A stretch of 19,686 nt of DNA. Source: RZZS01 sp964491785 (GTDB lineage Bacteria; Pseudomonadota; Alphaproteobacteria; Micavibrionales; Micavibrionaceae). A program made the position numbers and the translations under genes. The notes beneath the pieces were generated by a model that searched no databases, had not been told where the DNA came from, and worked only from the letters and a program-made list of their open reading frames with translations. Shown one piece after another: positions 1 to 8,566 of this stretch. Every line of letters starts with the position of its first letter. Within the stretch, counting starts at the first letter, position 1. Location of the stretch: NCBI GenBank assembly GCA_964491785.1, contig CAZBGS010000013.1, positions 1 through 19,686 of the forward strand. Direction: 5' to 3'.

Positions 1-889
<889 letters not shown>

Positions 890-1064
890 GATTCCTGTCT
901 ATCTCACAAGAAATTGTCCATAGGACGCCATCTTTGTGAGATGACATCAAAGGACCTGCTGTTTACATAGCGTCAATATGAGATACGCCAAACAACAGGT
1001 TCGTTTTTTGTGTGTCCAACACACAGGTCACGAGCACTGCTGCCTGCGAATCTCTTCTTTTCTA

Positions 1065-1082
1065 TCACGATGTCCAATAACC
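1065..1082 (-). promoter_or_regulatory. boxA-like antitermination element in rrn leader
   Basis: On the minus strand the leader reads TTATTGGACATCGTGATAG. It sits where alphaproteobacterial leaders usually carry CTCTTTGACAT-type boxA sequences, and it is followed by the purine-rich GAAGAG stretch often seen there. The match to the canonical boxA is imperfect, so this assignment rests on position and partial similarity. Confidence 0.3.
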
Positions 1083-1169
1083 GCGCGGCGAAGTATCCAA
1101 CAGGAAATATGCCGCATAAAAAAGGCCGGAACTAGATCCAACCTGTGTTCGTTTTAAGCTGATCAGTTG

Positions 1170-1198
1170 AATATAGTCCAAAGACCTTCATCAGTCAA
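1170..1198 (-). promoter_or_regulatory. rrn promoter P2 (proximal)
   Basis: A second promoter lies in the same orientation, about 94 bp downstream of P1. It has -35 TTGACT (1193-1198), a 17-nt spacer and -10 TATATT (1170-1175). The two together form a tandem P1/P2 arrangement as in many rRNA operons. Confidence 0.7.
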
Positions 1199-1263
1199 CT
1201 CTTTCCCCGGAAATTCCGGAGAAACCTTTCAGCGGACTTGTGTCGTCGCCGTCAGTGGGGCGT

Positions 1264-1292
1264 TTTATATCTCCACTGGTTTTCATTGTCAA
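1264..1292 (-). promoter_or_regulatory. rrn promoter P1 (distal)
   Basis: On the minus strand there is a perfect -35 TTGACA (1287-1292), a 17-nt spacer and a -10 TATAAA (1264-1269). The roughly 40 bases upstream (about 1293-1330) are very A/T-rich with A and T tracts, as expected for an UP element. It points into the 16S gene. Transcription should start near 1257. Confidence 0.8.
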
Positions 1293-1480
1293 ACACCTTT
1301 TAAAAGTTTTTTTACATTATTTTTCTTTTATCCTCCTCCATGAACGCTTCACTGACGGAAAATCACTTATCTGCCAGACGCTTGCCCCCTTCCGTTTTTA
1401 ATATTCATCTCTTCAAAAAAAACAAATTGATATAATTTTTCTTTCTTCCAGCCTCTTTTTGACCTCAAACATTTGCCTTC

Positions 1481-1508
1481 TTGACTTATGTAAAATAATA
1501 TGTAACTA
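1481..1508 (+). promoter_or_regulatory. possible promoter for the isochorismatase-like gene
   Basis: TTGACT (1481-1486) is followed, after 16 nt, by the weak -10 TAACTA (1503-1508) in an A/T-rich stretch about 30 bp before the first usable ATG. The -10 is poor, so this is only a candidate. Confidence 0.3.
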
Positions 1509-1537
1509 TTCTTTTCTTTCTAATACTGGACTTGCCT

Positions 1538-2200
1538 ATGGCTGATTTTTTCCACATGGCCTTATTGAAAAGCCCATTCCGATACCTGAGGCCTAGAAAT
1601 CTTCAGGAGCTATTTAATTTGAGCACCCTTCAAAATCTGAAAGAAAACGAAGCTCAAATGATTAAAGAAATGAACGGCAAGCCCCCGTATAAAAGCGCAC
1701 TGGTATTAATCGATCTTCAGATTTCATATCTGGCCGGAGAAGGCCTGGATTCAATGGTAGACAGCAATATCGCGCTGAAAAATCTGTTCAACCGCCACGG
1801 ATTTAAAACAGTTGTAGTTTACATCGACGAAGATTCCGACACAGGCATCGAAAAATATCAAAGCGGCCTTTACAGACCGGAGATCGGGGAGAATTCCCTT
1901 CTCATCGGCAAAAAAACCTCTTCGGCCTTTCGCAGTAGCGATATTGCTGAAATTTTAAAAAGGCATAAAGTTGAAAATCTTTTCATTACCGGCGTCAACT
2001 TTTCGTCATGCGCCGGCAACACCGCTCTGGACGCCGTTTCCGAAGGTTTTAGGACTTGGATCGTTGTCGATTGTTCAGGAAACGGCAGGATTGATACCAG
2101 ACTGCCCGATACCGGCGAGTTTGCAAAAAAACTCACTGACAAAGGCGTGAAGTTCATCACTGCAACGGCGCTTGAAGAAGCGATAGCTCCTTCTATCTGA
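1538..2200 (+). CDS. isochorismatase-like cysteine hydrolase
   Basis: The product is a 220-residue protein (from ATG 1538) of the isochorismatase/nicotinamidase-like cysteine hydrolase superfamily. The three catalytic positions are visible: Asp59 in ALVLIDLQ, Lys126 in GKKTSSAF, and the nucleophile Cys158 in TGVNFSSCAGNTALDA. The region between and around them follows the Rossmann-like fold of the family. The first 40 residues are not part of the core, and ATG 1538 has only a weak ribosome site. ATG 1658 or 1670 would give a product of more usual length. Family members hydrolyse isochorismate, nicotinamide or other amides, and the substrate cannot be told here. The gene stands alone, divergent from the rRNA operon, with a truncated export gene downstream. 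Confidence 0.8.
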   Translation: MADFFHMALLKSPFRYLRPRNLQELFNLSTLQNLKENEAQMIKEMNGKPPYKSALVLIDLQISYLAGEGLDSMVDSNIALKNLFNRHGFKTVVVYIDEDSDTGIEKYQSGLYRPEIGENSLLIGKKTSSAFRSSDIAEILKRHKVENLFITGVNFSSCAGNTALDAVSEGFRTWIVVDCSGNGRIDTRLPDTGEFAKKLTDKGVKFITATALEEAIAPSI

Positions 2201-2319
2201 AACAGCATTCAGGGATTCCCAGACGACATACACCGGTATATACTTAAAAGCGAATTAATGAAGAAGTCTCTGAAGTCTCCGACCCCTTCACGCCTCTGTT
2301 CGGCGACGGCGACATTCTG

Positions 2320-3735
2320 ATGGTTTCAAAAGGACAGGACTGGAGAACCGGCACCGTAAAACTGGCCGGCCACACCCGAACCCCCGGCATCCACGCCCTT
2401 GACGAGGCACCCGCCCTCTCGGCCCTTATAGGCGACGAACAGGCATTCGGCCCCGACATTTACCCGCTGATCGGTGTGATCGAAAGAACCGACAAAGATC
2501 AGCTTACCGGCTATTTCCTCGACTTCCCGCCAAGGCTGGTCGCCCGCGGCCAGTTCGATCTGCGTCTACAGGACGGCGACGTCGTCCGCCTCTTTTCTAC
2601 AAGGCAGATCCGTTCGTTATCGCGATCAAGCGAAGAAAATTCCAGGGCACTTTCAAATGATGGCGAAAAGGAAAGCGAAGAAAGTATCGACGGCGTCCTT
2701 GCCTCCTTTCTCGCGGAAAGATCCGCCTTCATCAGAGGCGCGGTGCGCAGCAGCGGCCCCTACCCCGTTTCAGAAGGCGCGACGCTAGAAAGCCTGATTG
2801 CCGTTTCCGGCGGCCTAACGCTCGAAGCCAGTACCTCGAACATCGAAATAACTTCCGCAAGGCTTGATGAAGGGCGCCATAGTGAAGGGCGCAGCGGCAC
2901 TAGGCGCATTTATGTTAATCTGCAAAAAACCTCTACTTCCACGGTACCTGTCGCCCCCGGCGATATGGTTCGCGTCAATCAGAAGTTTCAGCGTATCGAG
3001 GATAAAAACGTTCTTCTGGTTGGGGAAATCCTGCATCCCGGTAAATACGACATCGTCCAGGGCGACCGGCTTTCCGATCTGATTAAACGCGCCGGCGGCA
3101 TTACCGCCGAGGGCTATCCTGAAGGCGCAATCTTCAGCCGTGAAAGCGAACGCAAATCGGAGGAAATGCGCTTCCGCGCCGCCGCCGCCGATCTTGAACG
3201 CTCGATCGCCGCCGCGATGCAGGGCGAAGACAAGGCTCCCGACGCCACGCAAATTTCCCTCGCCCGCAAACTCGCCTCCGAACTGCGCGAGATCGAGGCC
3301 GTAGGCCGCATCACCGTTGAAGCAGACCCGGCTTTGCTGGCCGCGCATCCGGAACTTGATATCCTTCTGGAACCGGGCGATAGGATTTATATCCCCAAAC
3401 GCCCGCTGACCGTCCGCGTCCGCGGTGAAGTTCTCTCTCCATCCTCGCTGCAATTCCGCAAGGAACGTAATGCTAGAGACTACGTCAATATGGCTGGAGG
3501 CTTTACCTGGCATGCCGACAAATCCCGCACTTTTGTCGTCTACCCCGACGGCAGCGCCCAGCCGCTGCACGTGGACGTCTGGAACCACCGCCCCGCGATG
3601 ATCCCCCCCGGCAGCACGATCGTCGTCCCCCGCGACCCGAAACCCTTCGACTTTATCGAAAGCGCCGAAAAAATCAGCCAGATAATCGCCAACCTCGCCC
3701 TCACCGGCATCTGGATTGACGACATCAAAGAGTAA
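2320..3735 (+). CDS. polysaccharide export protein with SLBB domains, N-terminally truncated
   Basis: The 471-residue product consists of repeated SLBB-type modules, at about residues 12-60 (VKLAGHTRTPG), 135-180 (FIRGAVRSSGPYPV), 230-275 (VLLVGEILHPGKYDI) and 362-412 (VRVRGEVLSPSSLQF). Each ends in a PGD-type turn such as LQDGDVVRLFS or LEPGDRIYIP. This is the periplasmic part of Wza/OPX outer-membrane polysaccharide exporters. The family's signal peptide and Poly_export domain are absent. The same frame is open upstream of ATG 2320 back to a TAA at 2245-2247, and it encodes family-like sequence (DPFTPLFGDGDIL) with no ATG, GTG or TTG start. The gene has therefore lost its front and is probably a pseudogene. 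The last residues (IIANLALTGIWIDDIKE) resemble an intact C-terminus. Confidence 0.8.
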   Translation: MVSKGQDWRTGTVKLAGHTRTPGIHALDEAPALSALIGDEQAFGPDIYPLIGVIERTDKDQLTGYFLDFPPRLVARGQFDLRLQDGDVVRLFSTRQIRSLSRSSEENSRALSNDGEKESEESIDGVLASFLAERSAFIRGAVRSSGPYPVSEGATLESLIAVSGGLTLEASTSNIEITSARLDEGRHSEGRSGTRRIYVNLQKTSTSTVPVAPGDMVRVNQKFQRIEDKNVLLVGEILHPGKYDIVQGDRLSDLIKRAGGITAEGYPEGAIFSRESERKSEEMRFRAAAADLERSIAAAMQGEDKAPDATQISLARKLASELREIEAVGRITVEADPALLAAHPELDILLEPGDRIYIPKRPLTVRVRGEVLSPSSLQFRKERNARDYVNMAGGFTWHADKSRTFVVYPDGSAQPLHVDVWNHRPAMIPPGSTIVVPRDPKPFDFIESAEKISQIIANLALTGIWIDDIKE

Positions 3736-3843
3736 TCTAAGTTGCATCTGTCCCTCTCATCCGCCCCCCGATTTCGCTTCGCCCGAAACGACAAGCATGC
3801 TAATTATCCAGCACAAACAACTTGACTCCAGGGGAAATCGGCC

Positions 3844-4551
3844 ATGCCTTTTCGCAAATTGATAGAAGGTTTTGGAAACTTCCAGAAGAACTGTTTTGAA
3901 AGCAGGCCGGAGCTTTTCGAAAAGCTGATCCGACACGGTCAGTCGCCCGAAGCTCTGATCATTTCCTGTTCAGACTCCCGCATCGACCCGGCCATTCTGA
4001 CCGCCAGTGACCCCGGCGACCTGTTTGTGGTCAGGAACGTTGCCGCCATCGTCCCGCCTTACGAGGAAAACAGCGGATACCACGGCACCAGCGCCGCCAT
4101 CGAATACGCGGTCAAGGTTCTGAAGGTAAAAAACATTATCGTCATGGGACACGCTTTATGCGGCGGCGTCCGCGCCCTGCTGGAAAGAAAGAAGACGGAA
4201 GACAGCTTTGACTTCGTAGGGCCCTGGATCGGCATCGGCAACGCCGCCCTCGAAGCCGTCCGCTCGGAATTATCCGATATGCCCGATGATATAAAGCTCA
4301 GAGCGCTAGAGCAGTCGTTGATACTGGTTTCCCTGCATAATCTCCTAAGCTTCCCTTGGGTGGCGAGAGAAGTGGAAGCCGGACGCATTGATCTGCACGG
4401 CTGGTATTTCGATATCGGCGCAGGCATCCTCGAAGCCTACGACGCCAAGGACTGCCGCTTCGTGAACATCCTGACCTCCGGCGGTGTCATCTCGCCAAAG
4501 TCTGCGGATGATTTGAATCTGGAAGCTCTGGCAAGGCATTTTGCCGCTTGA
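3844..4551 (+). CDS. beta-class carbonic anhydrase
   Basis: This 235-residue protein interconverts CO2 and bicarbonate. The zinc ligands and active-site pair of beta carbonic anhydrases are all present: Cys42, Asp44 and Arg46 in CSDSR, and His103 and Cys106 in GHALCGG. Between them is the usual DLFVVRNVAA segment. The length is normal for the family. The start has an AGGGG ribosome site about 10 nt upstream. A glycosyltransferase begins 10 nt after the stop, so the two are probably co-transcribed. The upstream gap (3736-3843) holds no gene. Confidence 0.93.
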   Translation: MPFRKLIEGFGNFQKNCFESRPELFEKLIRHGQSPEALIISCSDSRIDPAILTASDPGDLFVVRNVAAIVPPYEENSGYHGTSAAIEYAVKVLKVKNIIVMGHALCGGVRALLERKKTEDSFDFVGPWIGIGNAALEAVRSELSDMPDDIKLRALEQSLILVSLHNLLSFPWVAREVEAGRIDLHGWYFDIGAGILEAYDAKDCRFVNILTSGGVISPKSADDLNLEALARHFAA

Positions 4552-4561
4552 GAAACTGGCA

Positions 4562-5296
4562 ATGCTCTTTTCAATTATAACCATCACCCGGAACAACCTC
4601 GAAGGACTAAAAGCCACCTCGCGCTCGCTCGCAGCGCAAAACTGCAACGACTATGAATGGATTGTTATTGACGGAGCTTCGGATGACGCCACCACTGATT
4701 ATCTGCAATCCTCTGCTGCAAACTGGGTCTCGGAAACTGATGCCGGAATTTATGACGCCATGAACAAGGGCCTGTTTCGTGCCAAAGGCGAATATCTGCT
4801 CTTCATGAATGCGGGAGACCTTTTCGCTTCGCCATGTGTTCTCGATGAGATCGGAAAGTCTTTGGAATGCCGCAGCGTAAAACCGGACTTCATATACGGC
4901 GACGCCATGGAAAACGGAAACCGCAAAACCGCCCGCCGCCACACCAGCATCAAAAATGGCATGTTCACCCATCATCAGGCCATGCTTTACCGCCGGGATG
5001 CTATCGGCGAACTCCTTTACGATACTTCCTATATAATAGCAGCCGACTACGATTTCACCTGCCGTTTCCTCATGAAAAACAACAATTCCTTATACATCCC
5101 GCTCCCGGTCTGTATCTTCGAGACCGGCGGTATCTCGCAGCGCGAAGCTGATACAGGCAGGAAAGAGCAATCTGTCATTAGGTGGAAACTTGAATTGTGT
5201 ACATCCTTAGAAAATTCTATGATCACACAAAGGCAGAAACTGGCTTGGCTATTACGATCCAGGCTCCCTGGATTTTTTTGGTATTTAAAAAATTGA
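4562..5296 (+). CDS. family 2 glycosyltransferase (WcaE-like)
   Basis: The product is a 244-residue GT-A fold glycosyltransferase without membrane segments. It begins with the family 2 signature SIITITRNN (residues 4-12) and has IDGASDD at 36-42. It then has SETDAGIYDAMNKGL (57-71), characteristic of the WcaE-like group, and MNAGD at 82-86 in the place of the metal-binding DXD. It should transfer a sugar from a nucleotide donor onto a growing polysaccharide or lipid-linked glycan at the inner face of the membrane. The frame is open from a TTG at 4541 that overlaps the carbonic anhydrase gene. ATG 4562 fits the family start better. A/T content rises towards the 3' end. Confidence 0.85.
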   Translation: MLFSIITITRNNLEGLKATSRSLAAQNCNDYEWIVIDGASDDATTDYLQSSAANWVSETDAGIYDAMNKGLFRAKGEYLLFMNAGDLFASPCVLDEIGKSLECRSVKPDFIYGDAMENGNRKTARRHTSIKNGMFTHHQAMLYRRDAIGELLYDTSYIIAADYDFTCRFLMKNNNSLYIPLPVCIFETGGISQREADTGRKEQSVIRWKLELCTSLENSMITQRQKLAWLLRSRLPGFFWYLKN

Positions 5297-5360
5297 ATTA
5301 ATGAAATCGACGCTTAACGTTGAAAATTAGGTGGCGCCTTGGCCCAGTTACGTATAGTGC

Positions 5361-5633
5361 TTAATATTTCCTATCAAGATCGTAGCTTCTTTCATCGTCC
5401 AGCGGACCGCCGGGCCAGACATTAAGATTGGGATTCGGCATGCCCATCGCTTCACGCCGAGTAAGAAAACGCTCAATAGATGAATGCGCTATTCCTGTCT
5501 GGCGATTGTAATACTCAATTCTTGGCCCGAATAATTTTTCTGTATCAAGATGATGCGGCATATCGGCAATAACGTGCCTTTCTACAAAACCGCTCATTTT
5601 TTTCTTCGCATTTCTCCAAGCTTGCTTCAACAT
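5361..5633 (-). CDS. small protein of unknown function, last gene of polysaccharide operon
   Basis: I do not recognise this 90-residue soluble protein. It is rich in charged residues, His and Asn/Pro, begins with a basic stretch (MLKQAWRNAKKKM) and has no signal peptide or membrane segment. A strong ribosome site (GGGAGGCGG) lies just upstream of the ATG, and the start overlaps the end of the preceding glycosyltransferase by 7 bases. Both points support a real, translationally coupled gene. Its place at the end of a polysaccharide operon suggests, but does not prove, a related role. Confidence 0.65.
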   Translation of the reverse strand: MLKQAWRNAKKKMSGFVERHVIADMPHHLDTEKLFGPRIEYYNRQTGIAHSSIERFLTRREAMGMPNPNLNVWPGGPLDDERSYDLDRKY

Positions 5634-6454
5634 GACCGCCTCCCGATTTTTCGCACTTGAGCGTAATATATTTTACGTAATAAAGCAAGCCTTATTCCGG
5701 CCCGTCCGTCGAGAAACCCGAGCTTCAGCAAATAGCTGTGCACAAAAGCCAGTTCGCCGGCGCAGGGATTGTTGCGAAATATCCTTTTCAGCGCCGCCCT
5801 GAAAGGCGTGACCTCTCCCGGTAACACCCCTCGCCTTTCCACCTCCGCCTGCCAGACTGCATATCTATTATGGCGTTCATGCCATTTATCCATATCCTCG
5901 GTCGCGTAGTGCAAAAGCGGAGCCGATAGATTACCGATCCGCATCCCCGCCGACGATGATTTAAGCACCGGCTGGTAATGCCCCTCGATCTCCCCCATCC
6001 CCGGTATATCCAAATCGTCCACGACAGGGAACTCGATATGCCGCCGGTCGATCAGCGCAAGCTTGTTGTTTTTAAGTCCGAACCGTAATTCCCTGCCCCC
6101 CAGAACATAGCGCCCCTTGACGAAATACCCGGCGCATGGAGGCGGCTTTCTGAAAAGCCGCTTGATCTCCCTAACCAGTTTCGGGGTCACCACCTCGTCC
6201 GCGTCCACAAAAAATATCCACTTATGTGCAAAATCAATATTATCCAGTGCCCATTGACGCTTTTTGGGATACCGTCCGTTCCAGAAAAACGGGTATACCC
6301 TCGCCCCCCTTTCAAGCGCGATCCGCGTCGTCGCGTCGCTGCTGGAAGAATCGATTACCGCGACTTCCGCGAACTCCTCCAGCGCCTCGAGACAGCGGCC
6401 AATATTGGCTTCCTCGTTTCTGGTAACCACTACCGCGCTGACCGGAATAGTCAT
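5627..6454 (-). CDS. family 2 glycosyltransferase (WaaE/KdtX-like)
   Basis: This 275-residue GT-A transferase starts with VSAVVVTRNEEANIGRCL (residues 5-22) and continues with AVIDSSSSDAT (32-42) and the metal-binding FFVDADE (Asp84 and Asp86). The KKRQWALDN motif just before it is typical of the WaaE/KdtX-like group, which glucosylates lipopolysaccharide core or builds capsule. The frame is open further upstream, but ATG 6454 is preferred. It has a GAGGCGG ribosome site and overlaps the stop of the Wzz-like gene as ATGA, showing translational coupling. The protein is cytoplasmic. Confidence 0.88.
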   Translation of the reverse strand: MTIPVSAVVVTRNEEANIGRCLEALEEFAEVAVIDSSSSDATTRIALERGARVYPFFWNGRYPKKRQWALDNIDFAHKWIFFVDADEVVTPKLVREIKRLFRKPPPCAGYFVKGRYVLGGRELRFGLKNNKLALIDRRHIEFPVVDDLDIPGMGEIEGHYQPVLKSSSAGMRIGNLSAPLLHYATEDMDKWHERHNRYAVWQAEVERRGVLPGEVTPFRAALKRIFRNNPCAGELAFVHSYLLKLGFLDGRAGIRLALLRKIYYAQVRKIGRRSC

Positions 6455-7314
6455 GCAAGCCGCCTCAGGGAATAAATCAGATAACCCGCAAGCGCCCCCG
6501 CGAACGCGAATACCGGATAGAACAGCGATCGTTTTGGCCAAAACGGCCTGGAAGTGCTTGACGGCGGCTCTGCCACCGATGCCGCGAACGGCTCTTCCAT
6601 ATTCACCATCATTCTCAAATGCTCCTGCTCCATCAGTATTGAAAGCAACGCCTGACGATGCTGCGGATGTTTTACGCTTTCAAGCTGGCCGGAGACATAG
6701 GCGATCCGCTTTTCGGTCTGCTCGCGCACCTCGCTGCGGATCATCTCGTCGGCGGCTTGCCTTAAGGTATCCAGCAGCAAGACGGCGAATTCCGGATCAG
6801 GATGGCTGTAACGCACCCGCCGCAGGTAAGTCGATCCCACCGGCTGGATTTTGACCTTGCCGGAAATATATTCCGAAAGCCTGACCGCGCTTCCGGTATC
6901 AGGCGAACTGGAAAAACTGAAATCCCTGTCCTGCGCGATCCCGTCCTGCAAATCCTTGCGCCCCGCCAGAAGGCTGGCGACGGACGGAGCGGTAAAAACA
7001 GCCTCTAATCTTGTAAACTCCGCCGATTCCGAAGTACCCGGACGCCTGACGATATATTGCAGATTGGGTAGATCGAACTGCCCCAGCAAGGCCGTCAAAT
7101 CCGCCGAACTAGTCTCGGCGGTCGGCCCAATGATCATTTCTGCCTTGTAATGAGGCACTGCCAGATGCATAAACGCCACTGCTGCGATCCCGCCTGCAAC
7201 CATCCCGGAAAGCACGAAAAGCCAGGCCGTCTTTAAATCGATGACAAGATCTCTCAGCGTCGGCTCCGCCTGCCCTGTCGTATGCCCGGTTCCGAAAGCT
7301 CTATCCGAAATCAT
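6451..7314 (-). CDS. Wzz/GumC-like polysaccharide chain-length determinant
   Basis: The 287-residue product has the polysaccharide co-polymerase layout. There is a short cytoplasmic N-terminus, a membrane helix at about 30-52, a long periplasmic part with helical content (roughly 60-255), and a second membrane helix at about 265-283 preceded by a proline-rich stretch (AEPPSSTSRPFWP). Such proteins set the length of polymer made by Wzy and contact the outer-membrane exporter. There is no C-terminal tyrosine kinase domain. It starts 4 nt after the GT4 gene and overlaps the following glycosyltransferase. Confidence 0.82.
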   Translation of the reverse strand: MISDRAFGTGHTTGQAEPTLRDLVIDLKTAWLFVLSGMVAGGIAAVAFMHLAVPHYKAEMIIGPTAETSSADLTALLGQFDLPNLQYIVRRPGTSESAEFTRLEAVFTAPSVASLLAGRKDLQDGIAQDRDFSFSSSPDTGSAVRLSEYISGKVKIQPVGSTYLRRVRYSHPDPEFAVLLLDTLRQAADEMIRSEVREQTEKRIAYVSGQLESVKHPQHRQALLSILMEQEHLRMMVNMEEPFAASVAEPPSSTSRPFWPKRSLFYPVFAFAGALAGYLIYSLRRLA

Positions 7315-7318
7315 CGCC

Positions 7319-8566
7319 TTACTCCAACTTCTTCCTCTCTATCACCGCCACTGCCCTGTCGATCCACGCTTCGATGGATTGTTCGGGAACGAAAATCCTG
7401 CCTGCCTCTATAGCGCCGTCCCGCGCGTCGAACCAGAGATTGCCGTCTTCGCGGAAATGCCTGATCGTCTCGGCCAGCAAAGCGCCCTGCCCCTGGGGCA
7501 CCACCGCGCCAGCGCGGTACTGGGTGATCACTCTGGCAGCTTCACTATGCAGCGGCCCCACGAAAATGCAAGGTCTCTTGACCGCCAGCGCCGAATACAG
7601 TTTACAAGGCACAAGCATACCCGCCGCTTCGTGCCGCATAGAGATCAAATGCACATCTCCGCTCTCCAGCACCTGCCGCAGCCTTTCCGAAGGCTGGTAA
7701 GGCAAAAGCCTGATATTGTTAAGTTGCCGCTTGGCTCTCTCCTGCGCCAGCCTGTCCTGCCCGGGCCCGTCACCGACGAAGACGAATTCGATCTCCGGAT
7801 AGCTCTTGCCCAGAATTTCGGCGGCGTCGATCACCGTCTGCAGGGGATGCGCCCTGCCGATATTTCCGGCATAGATAACCCGGAATTTCGGCGCTTCGTC
7901 CTTGAACAGTTCCTTGAAAGGCTTTGCACCTTTGACTTTCCTGACCTTCTTGCGTCGCCACGAAGCCCGCAGCGTCGATTCTCCAAGCTCCATATCCGGC
8001 CAGTTCGGAACTACCGAGATCCGGCGCGGATCCACCCCTTTCCCGGCCACGGTTCTTGCCATGCAGCGTCCGATGACAATTATTCTGTCCGCCTTGCGCA
8101 GCGCCCTCGCCGAAATATACGAAAGAAACCCCATCAGGACTTTTGGCGGCTTCATCCCCAGAACCGGCAACAAATCCGGATAAAGGTCGTGACACCAATG
8201 CAGATGCGCCGCCTTCTTGGCCCTGGCTATCATATTCCCGGCGACGAGCAGCATGGGAGGATCGGTAAGGGTAACCACAAGATCCGGCTTATCTGCCTTC
8301 AGTCCCTCTCGCAGCAGCCTCCACCAGATCAGCGCCGACCCGAATAACGACCTGCTCGCCACAGGCGCCCGAACGCGCAGCAGTTCCACCGTGCCGTCCT
8401 TTTGCCTGCGGGCTTCCGGAGCGGCGGTAATCACCGTCACCTTCCATCCCTGATCGGCCATTTCCCTTGCCAGCTCGCGAAGCAATCGGCCCGTCGCCCC
8501 CCGCTGCGGCGGGTAGACGCGGTTAAGAAAAACGACTGTCGGCTTGCTGCTTGAGCTTGATTTCAT
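7319..8566 (-). CDS. family 4 glycosyltransferase (WbuB/WcaI-like)
   Basis: This 415-residue GT-B fold enzyme has a glycine-containing N-terminal motif (NRVYPPQRGATGRLL) and the inter-domain and C-terminal landmarks of GT4: YAGNIGRAHPLQTVIDA, FVFVGDGPGQDRL, and PCKLYSALAVKRPCIFVG, which resembles the WbuB/WcaI nucleotide-sugar binding loop. It probably adds a hexose or N-acetyl-amino-sugar to a lipid-linked oligosaccharide on the cytoplasmic side. Its ATG overlaps the stop of the polymerase gene by one base (TAATG), so the two are coupled. Confidence 0.88.
   Translation of the reverse strand: MKSSSSSKPTVVFLNRVYPPQRGATGRLLRELAREMADQGWKVTVITAAPEARRQKDGTVELLRVRAPVASRSLFGSALIWWRLLREGLKADKPDLVVTLTDPPMLLVAGNMIARAKKAAHLHWCHDLYPDLLPVLGMKPPKVLMGFLSYISARALRKADRIIVIGRCMARTVAGKGVDPRRISVVPNWPDMELGESTLRASWRRKKVRKVKGAKPFKELFKDEAPKFRVIYAGNIGRAHPLQTVIDAAEILGKSYPEIEFVFVGDGPGQDRLAQERAKRQLNNIRLLPYQPSERLRQVLESGDVHLISMRHEAAGMLVPCKLYSALAVKRPCIFVGPLHSEAARVITQYRAGAVVPQGQGALLAETIRHFREDGNLWFDARDGAIEAGRIFVPEQSIEAWIDRAVAVIERKKLE

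Larger units (their letters stand above)
890..1257 (-). other. rrn leader, 16S precursor 5' region
   Basis: This gene-free stretch of about 370 nt lies between the rrn promoters and mature 16S. It contains a 9-bp inverted repeat (901-909 with 934-942, ATCTCACAA/TTGTGAGAT) just upstream of the 16S 5' end, which is a likely leader hairpin. Further upstream, the minus strand reads TTGGACATCGTGATAGAA and then GAAGAG. This resembles the boxA-like leader segment of other alphaproteobacterial rrn operons. No protein-coding signal is seen here. Confidence 0.6.

Noticed and set aside
2815..3747. 310-codon open frame on the minus strand opposite the SLBB gene
   Set aside because: The plus-strand frame shows clear SLBB motifs and family periodicity. 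The antisense frame is a high-GC shadow with no ribosome site or motif.
3755..3800. Short imperfect inverted repeat (TTTCG...CGAAA) after the SLBB gene, possibly a terminator or interspersed repeat
   Set aside because: The stem is only about 5 bp with no T-run, and I see no second copy in the window.
7241..8347. 368-codon open frame on the plus strand opposite the GT4 gene
   Set aside because: It is the long shadow of a GC-rich glycosyltransferase gene. The product has a low-complexity His/Pro/Arg-rich composition and no recognisable domain.
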